A stretch of 64,000 bases of DNA, taken from contig CAJMRE010000004.1 of assembly GCA_905215755.1 (NCBI GenBank), forward strand, positions 1-64,000. Direction: 5' to 3'. Shown piece by piece: positions 26,015 through 33,766 of the stretch. The stretch's first letter is position 1, and the number at the start of each line of letters is the position of its first letter. The notes under the pieces are model-generated. The model ran no database searches, was not told the DNA's origin, and saw nothing but the letters and a program-made list of their open reading frames with translations. The DNA is from an uncultured bacterium (lineage in GTDB: Bacteria; Actinomycetota; Coriobacteriia; Coriobacteriales; Coriobacteriaceae). A program made the position numbers and the translations under genes.

Positions 26015-26752
26015 CTAGGCAAGCGGATTCTTCTTTGCCATGCCATTTGCACGAGGCAATGAAACGGATGCTGAATGACTCTTCTTAAGAACAATAAACT
26101 CCCTGTGACCCAAGCCTTCAGGCAAATCAATTGCGTCATTCAGAAGCAAAGTGAAGCCGCAAATCTTAGCTGCTGACATGCCGGAAGCAAGCTCCTCATC
26201 CGAAGGATTGCCCTTGGTGATAACAAATAGCCCTCCATCCTTCAGGTACGGAGCCGCATACTCAACAAGAATCGGTAGAGGGGCCAGTGCGCGGGCGGTT
26301 ACAACGGAGAACTGCTTCTTATGGCTTCGAGCATATTCTTCAAGACGATCATGAACCGCATGAGCATGTTTCAATCCAAGAGCATGGACAAAGGAATTAA
26401 CCGCATCAACCTTCTTGCCAACAGAGTCAATATAAGTAGCTTTACGATGCGTGGTTATGGTTAATGGAATACCAGGGAAGCCCGCACCTGTTCCCATATC
26501 GAGCAAAGCTCCCTCAGGAGCCTTATTGATATAGGGGAGCAAAACAAGTGAGTCGAGGATATGAAGTACGGCAGCATCTTCTACGTTAAGAATACGGGTG
26601 AGATTGGTTGTCTTATTTGTTTCTAGAACCAAATCCAAATGCTGGATACATTTCCTCAGCTCAATATCAGTTACGCTCAAGGAATATTCTTTGCAATAGG
26701 AAGTTAGGTGACTCAACATCTCGTCAGCCTGCTGATCGGTAAGTACAAACAA
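26015..26752 (-). CDS. rsmG: 16S rRNA (guanine-527 N7) methyltransferase
   Basis: RsmG (GidB) methylates G527 of 16S rRNA with S-adenosylmethionine. The SAM-binding motif LLDMGTGAGFPGIPL and the family TNLTRI and SVVTARALAPL motifs are present. The open frame continues 16 codons upstream, but the furthest TTG lies in the T-run of the jag terminator. TTG 26752 has AAGGAG 6 nt upstream, giving 245 residues. It lies in the classical origin-side block between jag and parA, separated from parA by the parS array. Confidence 0.92.
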   Translation of the reverse strand: MFVLTDQQADEMLSHLTSYCKEYSLSVTDIELRKCIQHLDLVLETNKTTNLTRILNVEDAAVLHILDSLVLLPYINKAPEGALLDMGTGAGFPGIPLTITTHRKATYIDSVGKKVDAVNSFVHALGLKHAHAVHDRLEEYARSHKKQFSVVTARALAPLPILVEYAAPYLKDGGLFVITKGNPSDEELASGMSAAKICGFTLLLNDAIDLPEGLGHREFIVLKKSHSASVSLPRANGMAKKNPLA

Positions 26753-26798
26753 CTGAAGCTCCTTTCTGACAAAAATCAGCGTATCGAGAACTTTTGAC

Positions 26799-26828
26799 AA
26801 AAAAAGGGGACGTGGAAACCACGTCCCC
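26799..26828 (-). terminator. Terminator of the rpmH-rnpA-yidD-yidC-jag operon
   Basis: A 10-bp stem GGGGACGTGG/CCACGTCCCC with a 3-nt loop is followed by seven T residues on the minus strand, 20 nt past the jag stop. Confidence 0.92.
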
Positions 26829-26848
26829 CTGGCATAAGCTCGAGTAGA

Positions 26849-27418
26849 TTATCGAGCAACAATCACCACATGGCGATCAGGGTCAGAACCCTCAGAATGA
26901 GTATCGACTGCATCGTTGCCACGAAGTGCAATGTGAACCAGTCGGCGCTCGTAGGCATTCATGGGCGGAAGCGAAACACTCTTATGAGTGCGGATGGCAC
27001 GCTCGGCAGCAGACTGAGCCATGGAGGCGACCTTATCCTGACGGCGACTCTTGTATCCCTCGACGTCCACTACAACCGGATACCTAAAGCCAAGCTTGCG
27101 GCTCACCAGCAAAGAGAACATAACCTGAAGAGCATCAAGAGTGCGACCATGACGGCCAATGAGAACGGCAAGGTCGGGAGCCGTTACATCCAAAATCAGC
27201 TCACCCTCGTCGCCCTCATACTCATCGATAGGAGAGTTGGCGGCATCGAAGTGCGAAAGGATGGAACGCAGGATGGAAATCGCAACATCGGCAATGGTGT
27301 CGAGCTCCTCATCGGTCAGCTCTTCACCAGCCTTGTAGCGCTGTGCAATCTCGGGATAATCGCCCGCGACCTGCGGGGCAACCTCCTCAAGCATATCCTC
27401 GATGATCTCTTCAGACAT
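26849..27418 (-). CDS. jag: Jag/KhpB KH-R3H RNA-binding protein
   Basis: A 189-residue RNA-binding protein of the SpoIIIJ-associated (KhpB) family. An acidic N-terminal segment is followed by a KH domain (about 85-140, with VLIGRHGRTLDALQ GxxG loop) and a C-terminal R3H domain (R-rich, with RRLVHIALRG and SEGSDPDRHVVI). The start at ATG 27418 has TGGAG 7 nt upstream; an in-frame codon 4 residues earlier is less good. It is immediately downstream of yidC as in most Gram-positives, consistent with a link between membrane protein insertion and cell-wall or RNA control. Confidence 0.92.
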   Translation of the reverse strand: MSEEIIEDMLEEVAPQVAGDYPEIAQRYKAGEELTDEELDTIADVAISILRSILSHFDAANSPIDEYEGDEGELILDVTAPDLAVLIGRHGRTLDALQVMFSLLVSRKLGFRYPVVVDVEGYKSRRQDKVASMAQSAAERAIRTHKSVSLPPMNAYERRLVHIALRGNDAVDTHSEGSDPDRHVVIVAR

Positions 27419-27462
27419 AACGTACTCCAAAAGTTAGGTACCTAAATAAGATTGATATCCCA

Positions 27463-28233
27463 CTACTTCTTCTTGTGCGGGCGCGGCTTCTTCTCTCGAC
27501 GAGTGACCTCAACCTGCAGCGGCGCGTTCTTAAGACGCTCCTCCTCATCGGCCTTGGCCTTCTCGATAACCTTCTGCGTCACAAAAATCTGCTGGATAAC
27601 CTGCCAAGCAGACGAGACGTCGTAGTACAGCAGAACACCAACGGGAAGGCTCCAGCCCATCCAAAGCATCATGACCGTCATGACAACAGCCATCATACGC
27701 ATGCTCTGAGCCTGCTGGCCGGTCTGGTTGCGCGACATATAGAGCTGCGGAATCAGGGTCAGGACGGCGAACAGAATCAGGCAGACCAGCGCAGGCAGCG
27801 CAACCATAAAGCCATCGGCAAAGGAAGCGCTCGGCGTGGTGGTCAGGTCGGGCAGGATGTTGAAGAACGAGAACGTGCCGTCGTTAAAGTACTGCGGCAG
27901 GTTGCGCAGCAACGTAAACAGGGCGAACAGGATAGGCATCTGAATCAGCAGCGGCAAACAACCAGCCATCGGGTTGAACTTGTTCTCGCTGTAGAACTTC
28001 TGCATCTCCTCGGCCTGGCGCTGAGGATCGTCGGCATAGCGCTCCTGGATCTCGAGCATCTTGGGCTGCAGCACCTGCATGCGAGCCGTCGACTTGGTCG
28101 ACTTGAGCATAAGCGGCGTCAGCAGCAGACGGATGATGACCACCAGAATGATGATGGACAGGCCCCAGTCGACCGCAAAGGTCTGGATGAGCTTGAGCAG
28201 CTCGAAAAGGATGTTAACGATCCAATCCCACAT
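27463..28233 (-). CDS. yidC: YidC/Oxa1 membrane protein insertase
   Basis: Inserts membrane proteins alone or with SecYEG. It has 256 residues and five hydrophobic spans. It lacks the large periplasmic domain of Gram-negative YidC and seems to lack a lipobox signal, starting directly with MWDWIVNILFELLKLIQ. The hydrophilic-groove Arg is in VVIIRLLLTPL (TM1). The helical coiled region SENKFNPMAGCLPLLIQMPILFALF is the typical C1 loop to TM2. The C-terminal tail is very basic (REKKPRPHKKK) and could contact ribosomes. It is fourth in the rpmH operon. Confidence 0.94.
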   Translation of the reverse strand: MWDWIVNILFELLKLIQTFAVDWGLSIIILVVIIRLLLTPLMLKSTKSTARMQVLQPKMLEIQERYADDPQRQAEEMQKFYSENKFNPMAGCLPLLIQMPILFALFTLLRNLPQYFNDGTFSFFNILPDLTTTPSASFADGFMVALPALVCLILFAVLTLIPQLYMSRNQTGQQAQSMRMMAVVMTVMMLWMGWSLPVGVLLYYDVSSAWQVIQQIFVTQKVIEKAKADEEERLKNAPLQVEVTRREKKPRPHKKK

Positions 28234-28262
28234 GTAAGTTTTCCTCCGATAGCGAGTGCCCG

Positions 28263-28487
28263 CTAGGGCACAGGGTCATAACCGCCGACGTGCAGGGGAT
28301 TGCAGCGAGCGATGCGCCTCACGGCAAGCCAGCAGCCTCTCAAAACACCGTACTTCTCAATCGCCTGGACGGCGTATTGCGAGCACGTTGGGTAATAAAT
28401 GCAGGCGTCAGGCAATAAGGGCGAAATAACCTGTTGATATATGCGAATAGGAGCGATGGCAACACGTCGCAAAACGTGATTGCTCAT
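28263..28487 (-). CDS. yidD: Membrane protein insertion efficiency factor YidD
   Basis: 74 residues of the UPF0161/YidD family, which helps membrane insertion in E. coli. The family pattern is clear: IRIYQQVISPLLPDACIYYPTCS with three cysteines, then GCWLAVRRIARCNPLHVGGYDPVP. The ATG overlaps the rnpA stop by 4 nt (ATGA). The protein is expected to be peripheral at the membrane via its amphipathic N-terminal helix. Confidence 0.93.
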   Translation of the reverse strand: MSNHVLRRVAIAPIRIYQQVISPLLPDACIYYPTCSQYAVQAIEKYGVLRGCWLAVRRIARCNPLHVGGYDPVP

Positions 28488-28822
28488 CGCTCCTCCCCGG
28501 CAACGCCGGCGCGTTTCATAAGCGAACGCAATGCATTGTCCATCTCCTGCGGCGAGGAAACCCTCGTCTTGGGAGTTGCGAACAAGATGATGTCATAACC
28601 CGCAACGGGAAATCCACAGCTGCGGGCGGCCTCGCGCATCACACGCTTAGAACGGTTGCGCACGACAGCACAACCGAGCCGTTTAGCACCAACGAAGGCG
28701 ACCCTTCCGGAGTCGCCTTCGCCAACCGATTCACATATGGTCATTCGAATCAGAGGGTGATTGAAACGACGCCCCTGACTGAACACATGCTCGAAATCTT
28801 GCCGAGACTTAATAGTCTTCAT
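28484..28822 (-). CDS. rnpA: Ribonuclease P protein component
   Basis: Protein subunit of RNase P that helps the catalytic RNA cut tRNA 5' leaders. It has 112 residues, with the RNA-binding motif RNRSKRVMREA and the N-terminal KSRQDFEHVF strand typical of the family. It lies 20 nt after rpmH and overlaps yidD. The RNase P RNA gene itself is not in the window. Confidence 0.93.
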   Translation of the reverse strand: MKTIKSRQDFEHVFSQGRRFNHPLIRMTICESVGEGDSGRVAFVGAKRLGCAVVRNRSKRVMREAARSCGFPVAGYDIILFATPKTRVSSPQEMDNALRSLMKRAGVAGEER

Positions 28823-28842
28823 GCGAGATGTGTGTATCGCTG

Positions 28843-28977
28843 CTAGACAGTGAGACGCTTGCGGCCCTTGGCGCGACGACGGGCGAGCACGGCACGACCA
28901 CCCTTAGTGGCCATACGGGCACGGAAGCCATGGGTCTTGGCACGCTTACGCTTATTAGGCTGATACGTACGCTTCAT
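28843..28977 (-). CDS. rpmH: 50S ribosomal protein L34
   Basis: 44 residues, starting [18 protein letters not shown] and ending GRKRLTV, the standard bL34 sequence pattern. A longer frame upstream is ignored because this ATG has AGGAGGAACTTAAG before it and fits the family. It is first gene of the rpmH-rnpA-yidD-yidC-jag operon that reads away from the origin. Confidence 0.97.
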   Translation of the reverse strand: MKRTYQPNKRKRAKTHGFRARMATKGGRAVLARRRAKGRKRLTV

Positions 28978-29037
28978 CTTAAGTTCCTCCTGCTGCATTT
29001 CGAGTGTCCGCGGGGGCGCGGACGCAGATATAGACAC

Positions 29038-29322
29038 GTGAGCTTGAAGATTGTAGGGAAATCAATGTTCAAATGTCAAGAAATCAAAGGTAAAAGGTTG
29101 CGCAGTTCACACGGTTCCCCCATAAGCCGAGCTCGATTTAGCGGTGCATGGCAACTTTTCACGATATTTCATCGAGTTTTCAACAGGTCATGTTGGCAAT
29201 GTTGAGAACTTTTCGTCCGTTTTCCAAAGTTTTCAACAGGTTTTGAAAAGTTGTCGAAAGATGAGAAACATTGCACGGTGAGCTACTATTTGTTCGAAAC
29301 CTTTTGAAAGATTGCGAGCGGC
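29038..29322. other. Origin region, upstream DnaA-box cluster
   Basis: This is the non-coding gap between rpmH and the gene before dnaA. Relaxed DnaA-box-like 9-mers occur here: TTTTCAACA at 29177-29185 and 29230-29238, and the inverted variant TTCTCAACA at 29208-29200. There are further near matches (TTTTCCAAA and similar). The same TTTTCAACA word recurs inverted at 32431-32439 just after dnaA. The classical TTATCCACA is absent, so assignment rests on recurrence and position. Confidence 0.6.
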
Positions 29323-30675
29323 ATGTCTGACGACTTTTACACCATGGTCGATTCCGGAGACCCGGCACCCGACAACGAGCACATCACCGGCGTGCGCGAA
29401 GAGCGTGAGGAAGGCGAGCAGACGACCACGCAGGCGCCAAAAGCCATGTACGCCGCGCGCATCGCCGTCTATGACGACATGCTGTCGACACCGCGTGTGA
29501 TCGTCATTGATCCGCAAGATGTCCGCACGTATTTGGAAGAGACGACCAACACCGTCTACCAGTGCATGAAAGAACAAGGTGGCCATATCTCGCTCATGGT
29601 CATCCGCGAGATTGTCGAAAACTTTATCCACGCGCACTTTGCCGAGCCCATCATCTCGGTTCTGGACGGCGGAGACACCATCCGCTTTGCTGATCAAGGA
29701 CCCGGCATCGACGACAAGGAGCGCGCTTTCGACTTTGGCGTTACCAGCGCAAACAGCAAGATGAAGCGCTATATCCGTGGAACCGGAGCAGGGTTTCCCA
29801 TGGTGCAGGAGTATTTGGAAAACGCCGGCGGGGCCGTGTCCATCGAGGACAACATGGGCAACGGCACCGTGGTTACGGTAAGCCTGGATCCTAAACGCGT
29901 GCAGGAAATCGAACGCGCCGGCGGGCGCGGTGCTGCCGTGCGGCCCGAGACGGAGCAGCCCGCATATCCCCTGCCGGGAGCTTTTGCGCAGCAGCCCATG
30001 GCAACGCAACAGATGCAGCCCCGCGTGGGACAGATGCAGCAGCCCGGAATGCTTCCTACACAAGAGTCCCAGGCGGCGTCGATGTCGATGCCGCCAAACG
30101 TGCCAGAGACCATGCCGCTGGCGGATCAGGATGCAGCAGCAATGCAGCAGGCGACGGGGGCACCGGGTGGCCAGCAAATGGGATATCAGCCGTACCAACA
30201 GGGATATCCATATCAGCAGATGCCGCCACTGGGGTATGGCCAGCAGTTCCCACAGCAGTACCAGCAGGGATATCAGCAGCCGTACCAGCAGATGCCGCAG
30301 CAGCAGTACAACCCCTGGGCCCAGCAGATGACTCCGCAGCCTTACCAACAGTGGCCTCAAAGTTTTCAACAGCAAATGCCGCCGATGCAGAGTTCTCAAC
30401 AATCAGCAGCTCAAATGATGTATCCTAATGCAGCAAATCAGTATGCGCAGCCACAGCCGGACGTGTTCGTAAGCGATCGCGGCAACGCCGCGCTGGGCTA
30501 TCTGGCGCAAAATCAAGCGTGCGGTGCAACCGATCTGGCGAGGGCGTTTGGAAACTCGGCCCCCACTTGGTCACGCACGCTCAATGACTTGGCGCAGGCC
30601 GGCTTGGTCATCAAGCATGGCCAGAAATACCATCTGACCGAACTCGGCGCCGCTCGCGTGCGAGCTCAGAGCTAA
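29323..30675 (+). CDS. GHKL-type ATPase with Q-rich linker and C-terminal winged helix
   Basis: 450 residues, not a known named protein. Residues about 85-190 form a Bergerat ATP-binding fold: N-box IREIVENFIHAH (Asn100), G1 DQGPGID, G2 RGTGAGFPMVQEYL. There is no phospho-acceptor His domain, so it is not a histidine kinase; anti-sigma kinases such as SpoIIAB are the nearest type. Residues about 200-385 are low-complexity with many Gln, Pro, Met and Tyr. The C-terminal ~65 residues look like a winged helix (ATDLARAFGNSAPTWSRTLNDL, then KHGQKYHLTELG). It lies between the origin and dnaA, ending 15 nt before dnaA on the same strand, so probably co-transcribed. A regulatory role at initiation is conceivable but inferred. 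Confidence 0.8.
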   Translation: MSDDFYTMVDSGDPAPDNEHITGVREEREEGEQTTTQAPKAMYAARIAVYDDMLSTPRVIVIDPQDVRTYLEETTNTVYQCMKEQGGHISLMVIREIVENFIHAHFAEPIISVLDGGDTIRFADQGPGIDDKERAFDFGVTSANSKMKRYIRGTGAGFPMVQEYLENAGGAVSIEDNMGNGTVVTVSLDPKRVQEIERAGGRGAAVRPETEQPAYPLPGAFAQQPMATQQMQPRVGQMQQPGMLPTQESQAASMSMPPNVPETMPLADQDAAAMQQATGAPGGQQMGYQPYQQGYPYQQMPPLGYGQQFPQQYQQGYQQPYQQMPQQQYNPWAQQMTPQPYQQWPQSFQQQMPPMQSSQQSAAQMMYPNAANQYAQPQPDVFVSDRGNAALGYLAQNQACGATDLARAFGNSAPTWSRTLNDLAQAGLVIKHGQKYHLTELGAARVRAQS

Positions 30676-30690
30676 AGAACGGGAGAGACA

Positions 30691-32415
30691 GTGGACGAGG
30701 AAGCAAGCATCATCCTGGGGGATGCCATCGCCTTTTGCCAGCGCGACGGCCAAGATGCACGCCTCATCAACATGCTGGGGCAATCGCGCGCCATAAGCCT
30801 GACCGAAGATACGCTCACGATCGAGGCCCCCTCGCGCTTTGCCATCGCGCAGCTCAAAAAGCATCAGCCGACTATTGAGGCCTATCTGGAAGAAATCGCC
30901 TTTGCTCCGATCGCGCTCGACATCGTGGCACCGCAAGGCGCAACGGCCGAATCTGCTGCCGCGACGGTGCCCGCCACGGCTCCCGCTGCTTCCCCTGCGG
31001 CGCCAGCCTCCGCAGGCGACGTGCCGACAATCGAGCACCAGCACGGCGATGTTTCCCGTGAAACCATGGCACCGTTGCCGACCGCCGCTGCGACGTCAAC
31101 GAACGCACCCGTCACGCACATGCCCATCGCTCATGACGCAGCGGCGGGCGCGGATTCGGGCATTGCAATCAAGAACACGCTCTCGGCCGATGATTTTCGT
31201 CGCATGATGAACCAGATGAAGGGCGGAGCGCCGACTAAGTCCACGCAAGCCGCGACCCCCGCTTCACCCATGCCAGCACCGACCGTGCCGGCCGAGCAAA
31301 ATACGGATGGAGCCCCACTCGCCGCGAACTCAAAATTTACCTTTGAGAACTTTGTCTACGGCCCCGAGAACAGCCATGCCTATCGCTCGGCACTCAAGTT
31401 TGCCGCCCTCGCGGACGAGCGCGGCACGTGCACATCACTGTTCATCTACGGCAAATCGGGCCTGGGCAAGACCCACCTGTTGCTCGCTATCAAAAATGAG
31501 CTCGCCGAGAAGTCGCCCGAGATCAAGGTCAAGTATGCCAACTCCCAGGCATATCTGGACGACCTGATGACCGAGTTCGACCGCCAAAAGAAGAGCAACG
31601 CCCCCATCATGCAGGCGTACCACGGCGTGGACGTGCTCATCATCGATGACATCCAAAACATCATCGGCAAGCGCGCGAGCGTGGACTACTTTTTCCAGCT
31701 CATGGACGAGTTCATCCGCAACAACAAGAAGGTCGTCATCGCGGCAGACCGCGCCCCCAAGGACCTGAGCATGGACGAGCGTCTGACCAGCCGCTTCAAC
31801 GCCGGCATGCTCTGCCTGGTCGCAGAGCCCAGCTACGAGATGAAATACAAGATCTTGCAGCGCTATTACGAGAACACCATCGTCGCCGCTCCCGAGGCAG
31901 GCGACGACTCACTGCTGGCGGCCTACGGGGGCGACGGCGGGCACCTGACCGATGAGCACTTTAAGCACATGGCAGAGGTGTCGGGCACCAACATCCGCGA
32001 ACTCGAGAGCTTCTGCGAGCGCTGCGCCGGCGAGGCGGGCGACCGCGAGCGCGAGGGCGGGGAGCTCACCTTTGACGATATCGACGCCATCGCCAGCCAG
32101 TACTTCGACACATCGGCCAAAAAGATCAACGTGCAAACGGTTCAGTCCGTCATCGAAGAGCAGTACGGCGTGACGCACGAGGAGCTCATCGGCCCGCGTC
32201 GCAACGCCAATATCGCCAAAGCACGCCACATTGCCATCTATCTGGCCATCGAAATGTGCGAGATGACGACCACGTCGGTGGGCGCCGAATTTGGCAACCG
32301 CAACCACTCGACCGTCAGCACGAGTTACAAAAAGGTCCAGAAGATGATCCAGGAAGACCGCACCGTCACCGAAGACCTCAAGTCGCTGCGCGATAAAATT
32401 ACACTGCGCTCGTAG
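30691..32415 (+). CDS. dnaA: Chromosomal replication initiator DnaA
   Basis: AAA+ initiator of 574 residues, longer than the usual 450-500 because of a long Ala/Pro/Thr-rich linker (domain II, about 85-210). The N-terminal domain I is at 1-80. The AAA+ domain begins KFTFENFVYG, with Walker A GKSGLGKTH, Walker B VLIIDDIQ and sensor TSRFNAGM. The C-terminal DNA-binding domain has the signature VGAEFGNRNHSTV. The start is GTG with GGGAG 5 nt upstream. A parS-like sequence lies inside the linker codons at 31050-31065. Downstream lies the unwinding region and dnaN. Confidence 0.96.
   Translation: MDEEASIILGDAIAFCQRDGQDARLINMLGQSRAISLTEDTLTIEAPSRFAIAQLKKHQPTIEAYLEEIAFAPIALDIVAPQGATAESAAATVPATAPAASPAAPASAGDVPTIEHQHGDVSRETMAPLPTAAATSTNAPVTHMPIAHDAAAGADSGIAIKNTLSADDFRRMMNQMKGGAPTKSTQAATPASPMPAPTVPAEQNTDGAPLAANSKFTFENFVYGPENSHAYRSALKFAALADERGTCTSLFIYGKSGLGKTHLLLAIKNELAEKSPEIKVKYANSQAYLDDLMTEFDRQKKSNAPIMQAYHGVDVLIIDDIQNIIGKRASVDYFFQLMDEFIRNNKKVVIAADRAPKDLSMDERLTSRFNAGMLCLVAEPSYEMKYKILQRYYENTIVAAPEAGDDSLLAAYGGDGGHLTDEHFKHMAEVSGTNIRELESFCERCAGEAGDREREGGELTFDDIDAIASQYFDTSAKKINVQTVQSVIEEQYGVTHEELIGPRRNANIAKARHIAIYLAIEMCEMTTTSVGAEFGNRNHSTVSTSYKKVQKMIQEDRTVTEDLKSLRDKITLRS
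31050..31065. promoter_or_regulatory. parS-like site inside dnaA
   Basis: TGTTTCCCGTGAAACC matches parS at 14 of 16 positions and lies within the codons of the variable DnaA linker. One mismatch is in the central core, so ParB binding is uncertain. Confidence 0.45.
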
Positions 32416-32653
32416 GGAAATAGAGACACCTGTTGAAAACTTGTCGAAACCACGGGCATAAGGTGTCTAAAACCCAACCCGCGGTGATGAAAAGTTTTGC
32501 GCAGGTTTTGAACGTGGAAAACCACCCCTGTTGCACACAGGTTGCTGTCGATTCTCTTTCTGGGTCTGACCTGCGTCTTTGGGAGTAATCAACAGTTTCG
32601 TCAGTGCTATTACTATTATTAAGATATTTATATCTATAGAAAGGTATTAAAAG
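32416..32653. other. oriC: Replication origin core with DnaA-trio unwinding element
   Basis: Between dnaA and dnaN. Box-like 9-mers: 32439-32431 (TTTTCAACA, inverted), 32521-32513 (TTTTCCACG, inverted) and TAATCAACA at 32586-32594. The last is followed by a short spacer and then five consecutive DnaA-trio triplets at 32607-32621 (top strand CTA TTA CTA TTA TTA, i.e. 3'-GAT AAT GAT AAT AAT-5'), running into an AT-rich tract (about 32608-32655). Box, spacer, trios, AT tract is the basal unwinding arrangement described for Bacillus subtilis. Confidence 0.75.
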
Positions 32654-33757
32654 ATGAAGTTCACCGTCAGCCAGAGCTCGCTTACACAAGCCATCGGCGT
32701 CGTTATGAAGGGTGTCGCTTCGGCATCCACCCTTCCCATCCTGTCGGGCGTGCTCGTCAAGGCGCAAGACGGCATCTTGGAATTCCAGACCTCTAACTAC
32801 ACTATCTCGATCCGTCATCGCATTGCGGCGCATGTCGAAGAAGAGGGCGAGATGGTTATCCCCTGCAAGATGCTCTCCAATATCACCAAGACCCTTCCCG
32901 ATGCCCCGGTCACCTTTGAGCTGTCCGAGCGCCAGGTGCTGATTGGTTGCGAGAAGAGCTCGTTCCGCCTGAACACGCTCGATGCCAATGACTTCCCCGA
33001 GTTTCCGGCCTATGCCATCGAGAGTGCCGTGGAGCTGCCGACCGATATCTTGTCCGAAATGGTCGGCCGCGTGTGGCGCGTCACCTCGACCGACAAGGCC
33101 CGCCCCATCCTGGGTGGCGTGCACATGAAGGTCGAGAACAACACCGTTCGCTTGGTGGCGACCGATTCCTTCCGCTTGGCCGTGTGCGATACGCAGGTCG
33201 AGACCTCGACCCTCGAGGGTTCCTTTGAGCTCAACGTTCCGGCCGACGCCTTTAACGACGCGCTGAACATCATGGCCAGCCAGGCGACCATCATGATCGG
33301 GGCTACCGACACCCAGGTCGTCTTCGAGGCCGGCAACACCACCTACGTGTCGCGCCGCATCGAGGGCGTGTACCCCAACTACAAGCAGCTCATCCCCGAT
33401 TCGTGCGTGACGAGCGTCAAGATCGACGTCGCCGCCTTTAACGCCGCCCTCAAGCGCGTGGCCGTTATCGCGAGCGCCAACCCCGCTGTCAAGTTCGAGA
33501 TCGATGTCGAGAACGGGCAGATGGGCCTGTCCTCCATTTCCAATGACCAGGACCTTGCGCAGGAGACAATCGATGTCGAGGCCGAGGGCGAGTCGGGCAC
33601 CATCGCCTTCAACTACCACTACATCTTCGGGTGCCTCAATGCCCTGTCCAAGGAGAAGGAGATCACGCTGGAGCTCAAGAGCTACTCGCAGGCGGGCATC
33701 TTCAAGTCCTACGACAAGATCAACTACCTGTACCTGGTCATGCCGGTCCGCATCTAG
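32654..33757 (+). CDS. dnaN: DNA polymerase III beta sliding clamp
   Basis: Ring-shaped processivity clamp, 367 residues, with three repeated clamp folds. It starts MKFTVSQSSLTQAIGVVMKG and ends in YLYLVMPVRI, the conserved C-terminal peptide-binding edge (family MPMRL-like). ATG 32654 with AAAGG upstream. It is directly downstream of the origin unwinding tract and 9 nt before recF, in the standard dnaA-dnaN-recF order. Confidence 0.96.
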   Translation: MKFTVSQSSLTQAIGVVMKGVASASTLPILSGVLVKAQDGILEFQTSNYTISIRHRIAAHVEEEGEMVIPCKMLSNITKTLPDAPVTFELSERQVLIGCEKSSFRLNTLDANDFPEFPAYAIESAVELPTDILSEMVGRVWRVTSTDKARPILGGVHMKVENNTVRLVATDSFRLAVCDTQVETSTLEGSFELNVPADAFNDALNIMASQATIMIGATDTQVVFEAGNTTYVSRRIEGVYPNYKQLIPDSCVTSVKIDVAAFNAALKRVAVIASANPAVKFEIDVENGQMGLSSISNDQDLAQETIDVEAEGESGTIAFNYHYIFGCLNALSKEKEITLELKSYSQAGIFKSYDKINYLYLVMPVRI

Positions 33758-33766
33758 CGCTGCGCC

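Noticed and set aside
25911..26020. The parS run as a CRISPR-like array
   Set aside because: The repeated unit is the exact ParB palindrome, only three copies, with no cas genes; segregation context explains it.
30350..30400. Extra DnaA boxes inside the Gln-rich region of the GHKL gene
   Set aside because: AGTTTTCAACAG here fits Gln/Ser codons of a low-complexity segment; possible, but not separable from coding sequence.
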